Notes: generated by a model from the letters alone, not told the origin. A stretch of 37,510 nt of DNA from Gemmatimonadota bacterium (GCA_009844885.1 VYAQ01000114.1:1-37510); one strand, 5' to 3'. Counted from the first letter of the stretch, positions 17,266-25,653 are shown. A program made the numbers and translations.

Positions 17266-19490
17266 ACGCCCAGCTCCGTCCGCACGAGGCGATGGTACAG
17301 CCCGTCCGTGTCCGCGAGCAGCTCGTCGTGAGTGCCGCGCTGCGCCTCCTTGCCCTCGTTCATCACGATGATCTGGTCGCAGTCACGAACCGTGCTCAGC
17401 CGATGCGCGACGATCAGACAGGCGACGCCTCGCCGGCGCAGCGCATCGTCTACCCGCACCTCGGTGGCCGGGTCCAGCGCGCTCGTTGCTTCGTCGAGAA
17501 TCAGCACCGTCGGGTTCCCGACCAGCGCCCGGGCTATCTCAAGGCGCTGCCGCTGTCCGCCGCTAAGGTTGCCGCCATCCTCATCCACCCGTGTCGAGTA
17601 GCCAAGGGGCCTGCCGAGGATTTCGTCGTGGATATCGGCGTCGCGGGCGGCAGCGACGATGTCGTCGTCGGGAACTGCCGCGTTCCACAGCGTGAGGTTG
17701 TCGCGCACTGTGGCGGAAAAGAGGACCACATGCTGGTCCACCATGGAGAGGGAGCGCGACACCACTTCGGGTGGAATCTCATGCCTTGGCCGGCCGTCAA
17801 ACAGAATCTCTCCCGACCAGGGATGCAGAATGCCCGCGATCAGACGGGCCAGCGTCGACTTTCCGGATCCGCTCGGCCCAACCACCGCGATGCGCTGTCC
17901 GGGTTTGACGACAAGGCTGAAGCCATCGATCAGCGCAGGGCGGTTGCGGTTGTAGCCGAAGGTCACGTCCCGCAACTCGACGTGCCCCGTCAACCGAAGT
18001 CGCCCCTTGAAGGTGGCAATGCCCTCCGGCATGTTCGCCAGGCGCTCGAGGCCGGGATCTCGCGGTGTCTCCGTGATGTCGTCCAGACGCTGCATGTCGG
18101 TGAGGAGCGTCTGGCGTTCGAGGGTGAATTCGACGAAGCGCCCGGCGGGCTCCAGAAAGAGCACCGACAGCAGGTAGAACGCCAGCAGTCCGCCCAGCGT
18201 CAAGTCGCCGGCCATAACCCTGGTCGCCCCGACGGCCAGCACCACGGCAGCACCCAGTATCTTCAACAGGCCGGGCGTTGCCGCGATGAGATATCCGAGT
18301 TCGGCGAATCGCTGGTGCGCCCTCAACTCACGAGCCTGATGGCCGCCCCAGCGGGCGAACATCCGGTCCTCGGAAGCCGTCATGCGCAGCGTATCCGCAT
18401 GGCTCAGCATCAGTGTGCCTACGCCGGTCAGCAACCCCTGCTCGTGACGCAGCGCGACAGCCTCCTCCGAACGTACGCGCGCGACCGGCCGCAGGAGCAA
18501 CGCATTCAGCAGCGTCAACCCGAGGACCAGCAGCGCCAGCATTGGGTCGTACGCTATCATGGCCGCCAGGAAAACGGCACTCATGGCGATGTCCATGAGC
18601 AGGCCGAGGAGAAGTTCCGACAGTCCCCAGGCGATTCTGTCGATCGAAAAGATCCTTGTGGTCAACTCGCCGACAAGCCGGTGGCTGAAGTACTCGACCG
18701 GGAGCCGCAAGAGCCGTGACACGCAACGGTTGCCGGCAACGATCGACATACGGATCGCGAGGCGCCGCAGGAACCATCCCCTCAGCCAGGCAATTCCGTA
18801 CACCAGACAGCCGGCTGCCGCCAGTCCCCCCGCAACAAAGAGCCCCCAGGGCTCGCTTTCGCCCACAACGCGGTCGACGAACAGCGATGCGGCGAACGGA
18901 ACCGCCAGGGCCAGCACGGCCAGCAGCAGCGCACACGCGATGGCGTGCGTCAGCCCGCCCGAGGCGCCGCTCAGCCAGTGCGGGAGGCGTTGCCACAGGG
19001 TGGATGGACTACCTCCGGGTTCGAATTGCGGCCCGGGGCGGAACTTCAGGGCAACCCCCGTGAACCCGGCCTCGAACTCCTCGGCGGAGAGCTTGCGACG
19101 GCCCGTAGCAGGATCGTTCACATAGAACCACTTCCGGTCGAATCCCTCGAGCACCACGAAGTGGTTGAATTCCCAGAACAGAATCATCGGCAGCGGCATC
19201 TGCCTGAGGCGCTCTATCTGAACGCTCCAGCCGGAGCACTCCAGGCCGTAGTGCTCGGCGGCCCGCTTCAGGCCCGCGGCGGTAGACCCGTCTCTCCCGA
19301 CCTCACACGTGCCACGCAATTCGGTAAGGGGCACCCATCGCCCAAAATGGGCCAGCACGCTCCCGAGGCAGGCGGCGCCGCACTCGGTCGCGTGGGTCTG
19401 GAGCAGAAGAGGCGTCACCACGCGCCGGCTTCGTCCGCCGGACGCTGCGCCGCGACTCTTCGACATCTTCGGTGAACCGAATGATGCCAT
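17262..19490 (-). CDS. NHLM-type bacteriocin export ABC transporter with C39 peptidase
   Basis: 742 residues. An N-terminal C39 peptidase cuts leaders after Gly-Gly-like sites: Cys in QTHATECGAACLG, His in EFNHFVVLEG, Asp in VNDPATG, all of the catalytic set. A six-helix membrane domain follows (about 185-450), then the ATPase: Walker A GPSGSGKSTLARL, signature LSGGQRQRLEIARAL, Walker B VLILDEATSALD, switch IVAHRLST. It should cleave the 91-residue precursor at its AAG/L site and export the core. The ATG at 19490 comes one base after the HlyD stop; an in-frame ATG at 19466 is an alternative, and the ATG at 19538 would overlap HlyD. Confidence 0.94.
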   Translation of the reverse strand: MASFGSPKMSKSRGAASGGRSRRVVTPLLLQTHATECGAACLGSVLAHFGRWVPLTELRGTCEVGRDGSTAAGLKRAAEHYGLECSGWSVQIERLRQMPLPMILFWEFNHFVVLEGFDRKWFYVNDPATGRRKLSAEEFEAGFTGVALKFRPGPQFEPGGSPSTLWQRLPHWLSGASGGLTHAIACALLLAVLALAVPFAASLFVDRVVGESEPWGLFVAGGLAAAGCLVYGIAWLRGWFLRRLAIRMSIVAGNRCVSRLLRLPVEYFSHRLVGELTTRIFSIDRIAWGLSELLLGLLMDIAMSAVFLAAMIAYDPMLALLVLGLTLLNALLLRPVARVRSEEAVALRHEQGLLTGVGTLMLSHADTLRMTASEDRMFARWGGHQARELRAHQRFAELGYLIAATPGLLKILGAAVVLAVGATRVMAGDLTLGGLLAFYLLSVLFLEPAGRFVEFTLERQTLLTDMQRLDDITETPRDPGLERLANMPEGIATFKGRLRLTGHVELRDVTFGYNRNRPALIDGFSLVVKPGQRIAVVGPSGSGKSTLARLIAGILHPWSGEILFDGRPRHEIPPEVVSRSLSMVDQHVVLFSATVRDNLTLWNAAVPDDDIVAAARDADIHDEILGRPLGYSTRVDEDGGNLSGGQRQRLEIARALVGNPTVLILDEATSALDPATEVRVDDALRRRGVACLIVAHRLSTVRDCDQIIVMNEGKEAQRGTHDELLADTDGLYHRLVRTELGV

Positions 19491-19491
19491 T

Positions 19492-20295
19492 TCAGACCGA
19501 TTGGAGACCGAGGAGCGCCGCCAGCGAGTATCGTCCAAGGCTGATCCGAACCCTGCACGCAGTCCCGTCGCCGAAGGTCACACCGGGCACCGGTTCGAGA
19601 TCGATGTCGATGCGCGGTGCGGCCTCCGCTTCCGCCGGCGGCCAATCTGAGAGCCACACCGGCGACGGCCCCATGACGGCACTCACCGTTCCGTCCAGCC
19701 GATGCGTATCGCCGCCGGGCAACTGTACTTCAATCGATGCCGGCATGCCCGGGCGCAAGCGTTGCGCCACACGCGGAGACGCCCGCACCGCCGCCTGCAG
19801 GGGGCGATCCACGGGCTCCCGGAGCTGCGCGACGGGGGCGCCGGCCGACAGGTAGTCACCCAGGGCGGCACGCAGCACCGCGACCTCGCCGCCCATCTGG
19901 GTGGTAATCGCCTCCGAGTCGGGGCGCTGCTGCTCCGGCCCCGGCAGCGCCACGCCAGCATCGCCCGCCGGTGCCGGGACCCTCAGGCGTGCGATGCCGG
20001 TTCCAGGCTCGACCCGATCCCCGGGCTCGACCAGGTATTCCACGAGGTAGCCGGGCTCCGTGGCCACGACTTCGTAACGCTGCCCCGGCTCGAGCAAAAC
20101 CCCCTGAAGCGTGATCTCCCGATCGATGCTGCCGAACAGAACCCAGATTCCCAGGCTCGCAAGCAGCAACCCCGTCGCACCGAGCACCACGCGCTCGTGC
20201 GGAGCCGTAACGCGGAGCAGGCGGTCGAGTTGCTGCCGATTTTCGCTCGCGGCTATCGCCTGTTCGCGAAACGAGTTACCGAAACGGTTGAACAT
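19492..20295 (-). CDS. NHLM-type bacteriocin secretion protein (HlyD-like adaptor)
   Basis: 267 residues. One membrane helix near the N terminus (VVLGATGLLLASLGIWVLFGSI, about 36-57) is followed by a biotinyl-lipoyl-like half-motif (GYLVEYLVEPGDRVEPGTGIARL) and a second lipoyl half (GGEVAVLRAALGDYLSAGAPVAQL), then a beta-barrel region. The long coiled-coil hairpin of classic HlyD proteins is almost absent: only about 30 Pro- and Ala-rich residues join the two lipoyl halves. It should link the inner-membrane ABC pair to the outside. A ribosome site (AAGGGA) precedes the ATG, and the gene diverges from the precursor gene, so the 137-base gap between them carries the promoters of both. Confidence 0.88.
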   Translation of the reverse strand: MFNRFGNSFREQAIAASENRQQLDRLLRVTAPHERVVLGATGLLLASLGIWVLFGSIDREITLQGVLLEPGQRYEVVATEPGYLVEYLVEPGDRVEPGTGIARLRVPAPAGDAGVALPGPEQQRPDSEAITTQMGGEVAVLRAALGDYLSAGAPVAQLREPVDRPLQAAVRASPRVAQRLRPGMPASIEVQLPGGDTHRLDGTVSAVMGPSPVWLSDWPPAEAEAAPRIDIDLEPVPGVTFGDGTACRVRISLGRYSLAALLGLQSV

Positions 20296-20381
20296 GGCTG
20301 TGTCCCTTTTTGTCGCATATCCGCGGCCACAACGTGCGAACTTCGCTTCAAGGTGTTATTGTAATCAATCTAGTAGTTCTA

Positions 20382-20420
20382 ACGTTCTTGTCCCGCAATG
20401 GGCACGTTCTTGTCCCGCAA
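20382..20420 (+). repeat. Perfect 17-base direct repeat before the precursor gene
   Basis: ACGTTCTTGTCCCGCAA occurs at 20382-20398 and again at 20404-20420 with TGGGC between, a period of 22 bases or about two helix turns. Inside each copy TTG-TCCCG-CAA is a small dyad. The second copy ends two bases before the AGGAGG of the precursor, so a protein bound here could block transcription or translation. Seen directly; the role is inferred. Confidence 0.85.
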
Positions 20421-20422
20421 AG

Positions 20423-20428
20423 AGGAGG
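20423..20428 (+). promoter_or_regulatory. Strong ribosome binding site of the precursor gene
   Basis: AGGAGG four bases before the ATG at 20433. It is the clearest Shine-Dalgarno in the window and fixes this start over the in-frame ATG at 20310, which would translate the promoter region and the direct repeats. Confidence 0.8.
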
Positions 20429-20432
20429 CAAC

Positions 20433-20708
20433 ATGTCGGTCCTGTCGCTCATCCAGGCTGCCATCTTGATGCAGAACCAGCTGATCTCTCGGCCAGGCGC
20501 AGACCCCGTGTTCCGCGCGGGGCTGGTAGAGGATCCCAGCAACGCGATCAGACAGGAATTCGGCATCGATGTGCCGGACCACGCCAAGATCCAGGTGCAC
20601 GAGAGCGACATGAGTGTGTTGCATATCGCGCTGCCGATCAGTCCCAACGTCGAGTTGGACGAGGAGAGGCTGGAGGCAATCGCGGCCGGTCTCTGCTGCT
20701 GCGGCTGA
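20433..20708 (+). CDS. NHLP-family RiPP precursor peptide, core Leu-Cys-Cys-Cys-Gly
   Basis: 91 residues. The leader is of the nitrile-hydratase-like type: an N-terminal helix, ADPVFRAGLVEDPSNAIRQEFG (residues 23-44; the family pattern is D-x-FR..L..DP..A....G), then IDVPDHAKIQVHESD, LHIALPIS, and ELDEERLEAIAAG (74-86). The Ala-Ala-Gly end is a C39-type cut site, leaving residues 87-91, LCCCG, as a five-residue core with three adjacent cysteines and no Ser or Thr. The fused leader-binding/YcaO protein 1.2 kb away should turn these Cys into thiazolines; a run of three azoles would result if oxidised. It is the only + strand gene of the cluster and diverges from its exporter. Just at the stop is a 12-base palindrome (GATCAGCTGATC, 20707-20718). 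Alternatives such as a nitrile hydratase fragment are excluded by length and context. Confidence 0.9.
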   Translation: MSVLSLIQAAILMQNQLISRPGADPVFRAGLVEDPSNAIRQEFGIDVPDHAKIQVHESDMSVLHIALPISPNVELDEERLEAIAAGLCCCG

Positions 20709-20762
20709 TCAGCTGATCGCGGTTCGGCCGTTGCCCCGTTGTAGCGGCCCGCCAACAACCCC

Positions 20763-21887
20763 CTACCTCCCAGTTGCTGAGGCAGCCGGGAACGGTGGGA
20801 GCATCAGGACGAAAACGTAAGCCTTCGCCTGTGTGAAGCGTCCGTCGGAAACCACGAGCTTGATGTGGTGGATGCCCTTCACCAACAGCAGCATGCTGCG
20901 GCGTCCGAACACCGCTTCCGCTCCCGACCAGGCCGTGGCGAGCGCGGACAGTTTGTCCCGTAAGGCAAGTCCGTGTTCGCCGACGCCGTCAATGAGTTCC
21001 ATCCAGGGGTCGACGTCCTTCACCCACTGCACGTCGCGGGCGTGGAAACTCACGCCGAGCGCAGGCCCCAGCCCTCCCTGGGTCGGAATATCGAAGTGTG
21101 CCGCCAGGTGCGCGAAGGCGTCGCGTTCCTCCATCTCCGACAGGAATGGAGCGACCGCCTCGGGTCGGCCGGGCCAGTCGGTGCGCTCCAGAAAGTCCGT
21201 GAAATCGCGGGTCTTCCTGAAACCCGTTACCGCGATCCGCAATCCGTCGGACCGTGACGGAAAGGCGCCGACGGAACCGACGTGCGTGTCAGGGGGCATG
21301 GCCGAAAACAGGCGTTCGATCTGACGGCGTTCCGTAGCCTCCAAAGTCCAGCCCGCGGCCGCAGCCACGGCGGCGGCAGCGGCGAGAAACCCTTCGAGTC
21401 CCCGGACCGAATCCTTGCTCGACACCACGTCGGCGGCAGGATAGAGGAAGATCCCCGGGTCTGGTGGCGGTCCGGCGCGTCCGGGATCAATGTCGTATTC
21501 GAGCATGAGCTTGGTGCCGCCGATTTGCTGGATCGCGGGCTCTCGACCCATGGTGCGCAGGAGCCTAAAGGCTGGCGCCGTGGATGGTTCGTCGGGCTGC
21601 GCCCGGCACCATTCCTCGAAATGCGCCGCCGAGAGGCTTCCGTCGAACAGCGCAACGCCCAGATCGGCCCTCAGTTCAGGTTCGTGCAGCGGCAACTCGA
21701 ATCCGAATCCGGACGTTGCCAGGCTGATCGGCAGCGCCCTCGCTCTCCGCAGCAGCCGGTCCCACCCTGGGCCGTCGATCAATTCGGGGGAAATGCGACT
21801 TCGGAACTGTTCGAGCAACTCGCCGACGGAGTCCGCCTGGGCGAGCATGTGCTTCTCGAGACCGGCTCGGCTCTCTTCGATGTTCAT
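20763..21887 (-). CDS. Unrecognised 374-residue protein of the peptide cluster
   Basis: I do not recognise the family. The ATG at 21887 (MNIEESRAGLEKHML) lies 40 bases after the YcaO stop, and the frame upstream of it only shadows YcaO. No signal peptide or membrane helix; a helical N-terminal third, then alternating strand-like segments (GGTKLMLEYDIDPG, GIFLYPAADV, DGLRIAVTGFRK, GPALGVSFH) and an alanine-rich helix (FLAAAAAVAAAAGW). The C terminus has GIHHIKLVVSDG followed by QAKAYVFVLML. It sits between the cyclodehydratase and the precursor, so it likely acts on the peptide. Size and strand pattern would fit an ABBA-type prenyltransferase, which would explain a polyprenyl synthase in the operon, but no diagnostic motif supports this and it is only a hypothesis. 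It could equally be a leader-binding scaffold or another tailoring enzyme. Confidence 0.8.
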   Translation of the reverse strand: MNIEESRAGLEKHMLAQADSVGELLEQFRSRISPELIDGPGWDRLLRRARALPISLATSGFGFELPLHEPELRADLGVALFDGSLSAAHFEEWCRAQPDEPSTAPAFRLLRTMGREPAIQQIGGTKLMLEYDIDPGRAGPPPDPGIFLYPAADVVSSKDSVRGLEGFLAAAAAVAAAAGWTLEATERRQIERLFSAMPPDTHVGSVGAFPSRSDGLRIAVTGFRKTRDFTDFLERTDWPGRPEAVAPFLSEMEERDAFAHLAAHFDIPTQGGLGPALGVSFHARDVQWVKDVDPWMELIDGVGEHGLALRDKLSALATAWSGAEAVFGRRSMLLLVKGIHHIKLVVSDGRFTQAKAYVFVLMLPPFPAASATGR

Positions 21888-21927
21888 GACGATGTCGTCC
21901 GCAGTTTGTGTTGCCCTTCGACGCCCC

Positions 21928-24285
21928 TCAGGCGACGACCGGGACGGGATTGAGCTCCTGCTCCGAAAGCCGTCTCTCCCGCCAACCCATCGACACCGGG
22001 ACATCGAACAGTCGCCCCGGAGCGAAACGTTCCCAGAAGTGGCGCATGCCCGGCACAATGACGCGCGCCACCGGCATGCCGATATCGGGCCGCGTCTGGT
22101 CGAGCACGAGGAACTCCATGCCGCAAGCCTCGACCAGCGCCCGGCAGTGTTCCACGTCTTCCCGCGTGTCCGACGTGTCGGGAACCGCGTAGTCCGATCT
22201 GTCGCGCCGCGCGACGCCGGACGCGGGTGCCAGGTAGGGATGATCCGTCAGCCTGCCAGTTCGCCACCACGACTGGCTTACCGGATCGTGGGAAGCAGCG
22301 CCCCCGGCCTGGGCGGGCCCCAGGATCCACTGGAGACACTGGTTCAACTCGCAAACCGCGCGCAGGGCGGCGATATGCGGGTCCATATGCGCCCCGGCGC
22401 CGTAGATGATGTCCTCCGTCTCCCCGTCGGTTCTGCGAGAGATGGCCACGAATACCGGAATCCCGAAGTCGCTGGTTGCGTCCAACACCCAAAGTTCGCG
22501 GTTTCGCTGGCGGTAGTAGTCGCGCGCCGACGCCAGGTACGCGTCGCCGAAGCTCGCCAGGTCCACTTCCGGCAGGCGTAGCCGGTTGTACCACCAGATG
22601 GCGAAGGCGTCGCGTTCCACGAGCTCAAGGAAACCCTGCAGAATGGCTTCCTCAAGCGTGTTGCCTGCCGCGCATCCGTTCGAGTCCGCCTTGAATCCGG
22701 GCCCACTTCCCTCCCCCACCGCCTCGACCATGCCGTAGAGGATCGATGTGGGGAGGTACCGGTGCCGCCCCTGCGTAAGAGACCAAACAGGCGACCAGTC
22801 GATCTCGGTATCGGGATCGAGGCGCGGCGGCACGAAATTGTAAGGATGACCGCGCGCGTTGATCCGGTCCGCGTCGTCCAATTGCCGGTCGCTGAAGAGT
22901 TGCACGTCATTCGGGTGGACCGCCTCCGACTCTCCGGCCTTATCGAAGTCCGCGAGACGCTTCCGGCAGCGGATTTCGTCGCCGTGGAAGGCGCCGCAGT
23001 AGCGCTCGACCGCTTCGCAGAGCGCGCTGGCTTCCGACTGTTGCCGCGAGCTGCCCTTTCCGGCGCTCTTGCTCCGTAGACTCCGTCGTAGCGAACGGAG
23101 CTTGCTGCCTCGTGGCGCGAGATCGCTTCCCGCCCAGTAAACATGGAGCCATGGGTCGGTCTCCTCCGCGGTGCGGGCCAGCCACGTCACGACGCCAGTG
23201 ACCGGACTGACGAGATGACGATACCTGGCCAGCGTCTTCTCCGGAGGGACCGAACGGTGGCCTCCGCTGTTGCGAAAAGCTCTCGGGCTCGCCCGCAGCC
23301 GCACCGGTTCGGCAGGGCGGTCGGCACGGTGCAGGGCCTCGTCGCCACACGCGAGACACTGTGGGCGCCGCATCGCGGGATGTTGCGCGGTCCGGTGGAC
23401 AGCGACATCCAGAGAGATGGCGCACTCATGGATGGGTGCCAGGTCCTCCAGTACCAGCCACCTGGCGATCTCGACCGCGGCCAGGCCACACATGGCCTCA
23501 AGCACGGTGGGCTCGGCCGCGCGGGGCTCGACGACCGATGCCTCCAGATCGAGGGTACGCACAAAGCCATGGACCTCCCGGTGGCCCCGCAGGCGATAGG
23601 CGAGACACGCCCAGCAGGCACCGCCCTCGGCGGGCCGGAAAACCGGTCCGAACAGTGGCTGCATGCCGTTTGGCCTGACGAGCACCCACGGCGTGCCGGA
23701 CTCGAGGTGCCTCCGATTGATGGCGTCGTGCCGTTCGTCCAGATAGTCCCCGCATACCGTCACGGCCAGGGAGGAGCGGGCTGCTCCCGGATCGCGCACT
23801 GGAACGCCGAGTCCCTCCAGCCGACAAGCCAGCCGCAAACGGGCCTCGCTTGCCACGGCCTCGCCTGACACAGCCACGGCTGCCGCTCCCAGGCAATGCT
23901 CCGCCCAGCGCGGCGAGGCGCCGAGCGAGGACCAGTAGGCCGCCCGCCCCGGAGCCATGCCGTAGTCGCCCGAAACGACATACCCGCGCGAGGCCAGCGC
24001 CAGAATCGCCGTCTGCACTTCGAGAGCTGAGTGCGCAGGGGCCAGGGCGACAACGATTTCCTGCGCCGAGCGGCCTCCGTCGAGGAGGGGCATGAGATCA
24101 CAATGGATCCGCCCCCGAAGCAGCGTATTGAAGGTCTCGGAAACCAGCAGCACCTGTTCGTCGTCGACGACATGGAATCCAAGGTGGGGCGTAAGCCGTG
24201 GCAACTCGATGAGACCCTGGTCCGCGGGTGTGGTTCGCTTCAGCAGCCCGCGAGGGCCTTCTTGAGACGGCGTCTTCTCAACCAT
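21928..24285 (-). CDS. Fused TOMM leader-binding (ThiF-like) and YcaO cyclodehydratase
   Basis: 785 residues. It binds the precursor leader and uses ATP to cyclise Cys (or Ser/Thr) side chains on the backbone into azolines. Residues about 25-105 form the leader-recognition winged-helix element; 120-320 are the E1/ThiF-like part with two zinc-type Cys pairs, CWAC (224-227) and CLAC (310-313). The YcaO domain (about 350-785) carries the ATP motifs SEASALCEAVERY (417-429) and SNGCAAGNTLEEAI...ELVERD (535-559), then RPDIGMPVARVIVPG. The C terminus, NPVPVVA, is proline-spaced like the PxPxP tail of azoline-forming YcaO proteins but ends in VVA. The start ATG is 24 bases after the FAD oxidoreductase stop. 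No separate FMN SagB-type dehydrogenase is present in the window. Confidence 0.93.
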   Translation of the reverse strand: MVEKTPSQEGPRGLLKRTTPADQGLIELPRLTPHLGFHVVDDEQVLLVSETFNTLLRGRIHCDLMPLLDGGRSAQEIVVALAPAHSALEVQTAILALASRGYVVSGDYGMAPGRAAYWSSLGASPRWAEHCLGAAAVAVSGEAVASEARLRLACRLEGLGVPVRDPGAARSSLAVTVCGDYLDERHDAINRRHLESGTPWVLVRPNGMQPLFGPVFRPAEGGACWACLAYRLRGHREVHGFVRTLDLEASVVEPRAAEPTVLEAMCGLAAVEIARWLVLEDLAPIHECAISLDVAVHRTAQHPAMRRPQCLACGDEALHRADRPAEPVRLRASPRAFRNSGGHRSVPPEKTLARYRHLVSPVTGVVTWLARTAEETDPWLHVYWAGSDLAPRGSKLRSLRRSLRSKSAGKGSSRQQSEASALCEAVERYCGAFHGDEIRCRKRLADFDKAGESEAVHPNDVQLFSDRQLDDADRINARGHPYNFVPPRLDPDTEIDWSPVWSLTQGRHRYLPTSILYGMVEAVGEGSGPGFKADSNGCAAGNTLEEAILQGFLELVERDAFAIWWYNRLRLPEVDLASFGDAYLASARDYYRQRNRELWVLDATSDFGIPVFVAISRRTDGETEDIIYGAGAHMDPHIAALRAVCELNQCLQWILGPAQAGGAASHDPVSQSWWRTGRLTDHPYLAPASGVARRDRSDYAVPDTSDTREDVEHCRALVEACGMEFLVLDQTRPDIGMPVARVIVPGMRHFWERFAPGRLFDVPVSMGWRERRLSEQELNPVPVVA

Positions 24286-24309
24286 GGTGTTGCCAGCGGG
24301 TCCGCTGGA

Positions 24310-25653
24310 TCACGCCTTTCGGATCGCGGCTGCGAAGCGGGACGCGAAGGGCATGTCCGCCGCGTGGAACACGTGTTTCGGGTCGAATTCCCGCTTCCAC
24401 GCAATACCCTTGTCGAGCATCGCCCCGTAGTGTTCCGCCCATCGCACGGGACCATAGCCCACTCTGCCGGACAGATAGCTCTTGCCGCCGAGTGCGACCA
24501 GGGTTCTGTCGACTTGCTCCAGGTAGCCCGCGAGCTCGATCGCCTGGGCAAGTTGGGGTTCGTCCGTCACGGCAAGGATCGAGTACGAAACCACCCGCTC
24601 CCCAGGCGGACGCATGAACAGCGGAGCGTGAATCGCCTCCGGTCCGATCGGGTATAGTCCAATCCAGCGCCAGGGTCTGCCCGGCACCGAATCCGGATCC
24701 AGCCACGGCTGTGCAATCACCGTTCGCAGCATCGCCCAGGGCAGGAACCAATCCCGCCATGGGTAATGCCACCGTCGGCTGAAACTCCACGGGGGATACA
24801 TCGCGGCGCGCCCCACGCTGGCGGTGTCTCGGGTGTACGTGTTTTCGTCGTGCCCCAGCGCGTGCAGCATTCTGTCATCGTTGGGATCCTCGTCATACTC
24901 GAAGCCGGCGTGAAGGACGATCACATCGTCATCGTGCCGGATTTCCCCTCGCAGGTGATCGAAGCGGTCTGCCTCGACGATGTCCTCAAGGTCGTCGGCG
25001 AACCGCTCGAAGTCGCGGTAATGTAGCTCAAATTGCCGAAACCGCCCACCCGCCTTGCGGAGCCGGATCCACGCCTCGGTAATGACGCCGAACTGTCCCT
25101 GACCACCCCTCACGGCATTGAAGAGTCCCGCGTTCCGGGTCGCGGAGCACCGCACTCGCTCACCCGTGCCGGTCACCACCTCGAGCTGCTCGACCTGTCC
25201 GACCTGGGCGCCGTAGCGATGCGAAGTCGTGCCACAACCCCCAGCGGACAGCGTTCCACCGACGGTCAGCGCGCCGAAGTCCGGAAGCACTCGAGGCAGG
25301 CGCCCCTCCCCGCGCAGCGTGTCCACCAGCGCGCCCCACTGCACGCCGCCCTGTGCGCGCACCAACCCCGGCGCTGCCGGCCGGATCCGATCCAGGCCCG
25401 CCGTGTCGAGCACTACGCCGCCGTCCGTCAGCGTCTGTCCGCCCTGCGAGTGTCCTCCTCCGCGAACGGCCACCCGGATGCCATCTCTCGCGGCACGGCG
25501 CACGAGACCTGCCACCTCCTCCACGCTCCGAGGCTTCGCAACGGCTGACGGTACCCGCCTGGTCATTCTCCCGAAGTCGCAGGAGTACGCCTCGCGGTCT
25601 TCAGGGCTCGTGTTTACGCCGGGGATCATCTCGTTCGTGGTTGGTTGTCTCAC
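24310..25653 (-). CDS. FAD-linked oxidoreductase resembling cytokinin dehydrogenase/BBE-like enzymes
   Basis: 447 residues. FAD-binding (PCMH-type) features: RGGGHSQGGQ (64-73), where His68 matches the residue that carries covalent FAD in this superfamily, and VGGTLSAGGCGTTSHRYG...VEQLEVVTGTGE (131-165), very like cytokinin dehydrogenases. The C-terminal FDPKHVFHAADMPF also suits that group. These enzymes oxidise amines or alcohols, in cytokinin dehydrogenase an N-linked isoprenoid side chain. In this cluster it takes the place where an FMN azoline dehydrogenase would be expected. It may oxidise the azolines or a tailoring group; both are inference. GTG start at 25653 with GAAGG five bases before it; ATG 25629 is the alternative. 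Upstream partner is the MFS pump (69-base gap). Confidence 0.88.
   Translation of the reverse strand: MRQPTTNEMIPGVNTSPEDREAYSCDFGRMTRRVPSAVAKPRSVEEVAGLVRRAARDGIRVAVRGGGHSQGGQTLTDGGVVLDTAGLDRIRPAAPGLVRAQGGVQWGALVDTLRGEGRLPRVLPDFGALTVGGTLSAGGCGTTSHRYGAQVGQVEQLEVVTGTGERVRCSATRNAGLFNAVRGGQGQFGVITEAWIRLRKAGGRFRQFELHYRDFERFADDLEDIVEADRFDHLRGEIRHDDDVIVLHAGFEYDEDPNDDRMLHALGHDENTYTRDTASVGRAAMYPPWSFSRRWHYPWRDWFLPWAMLRTVIAQPWLDPDSVPGRPWRWIGLYPIGPEAIHAPLFMRPPGERVVSYSILAVTDEPQLAQAIELAGYLEQVDRTLVALGGKSYLSGRVGYGPVRWAEHYGAMLDKGIAWKREFDPKHVFHAADMPFASRFAAAIRKA

Larger units (their letters stand above)
20296..20432. promoter_or_regulatory. Divergent control region between HlyD adaptor and precursor genes
   Basis: A 137-base gap with an AT-rich stretch (20353-20382) unlike the rest of the window. 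On the - strand TACAAT (20363-20358) is five of six for a -10 box and would serve the adaptor/ABC genes, but no good -35 is seen upstream. On the + strand no convincing hexamer pair is clear; TAGTAG or TTCTAA could be the -10. Two direct repeats and an AGGAGG ribosome site complete the region. Confidence 0.55.

Noticed and set aside
20310-20432. Longer start for the precursor peptide
   Set aside because: Would translate the AT-rich promoter stretch and direct repeats; AGGAGG fixes 20433.
20707-20718. GATCAGCTGATC palindrome as a terminator
   Set aside because: Perfect dyad but no loop and no T-run; it lies on the stop codon and could be chance or a weak hairpin.
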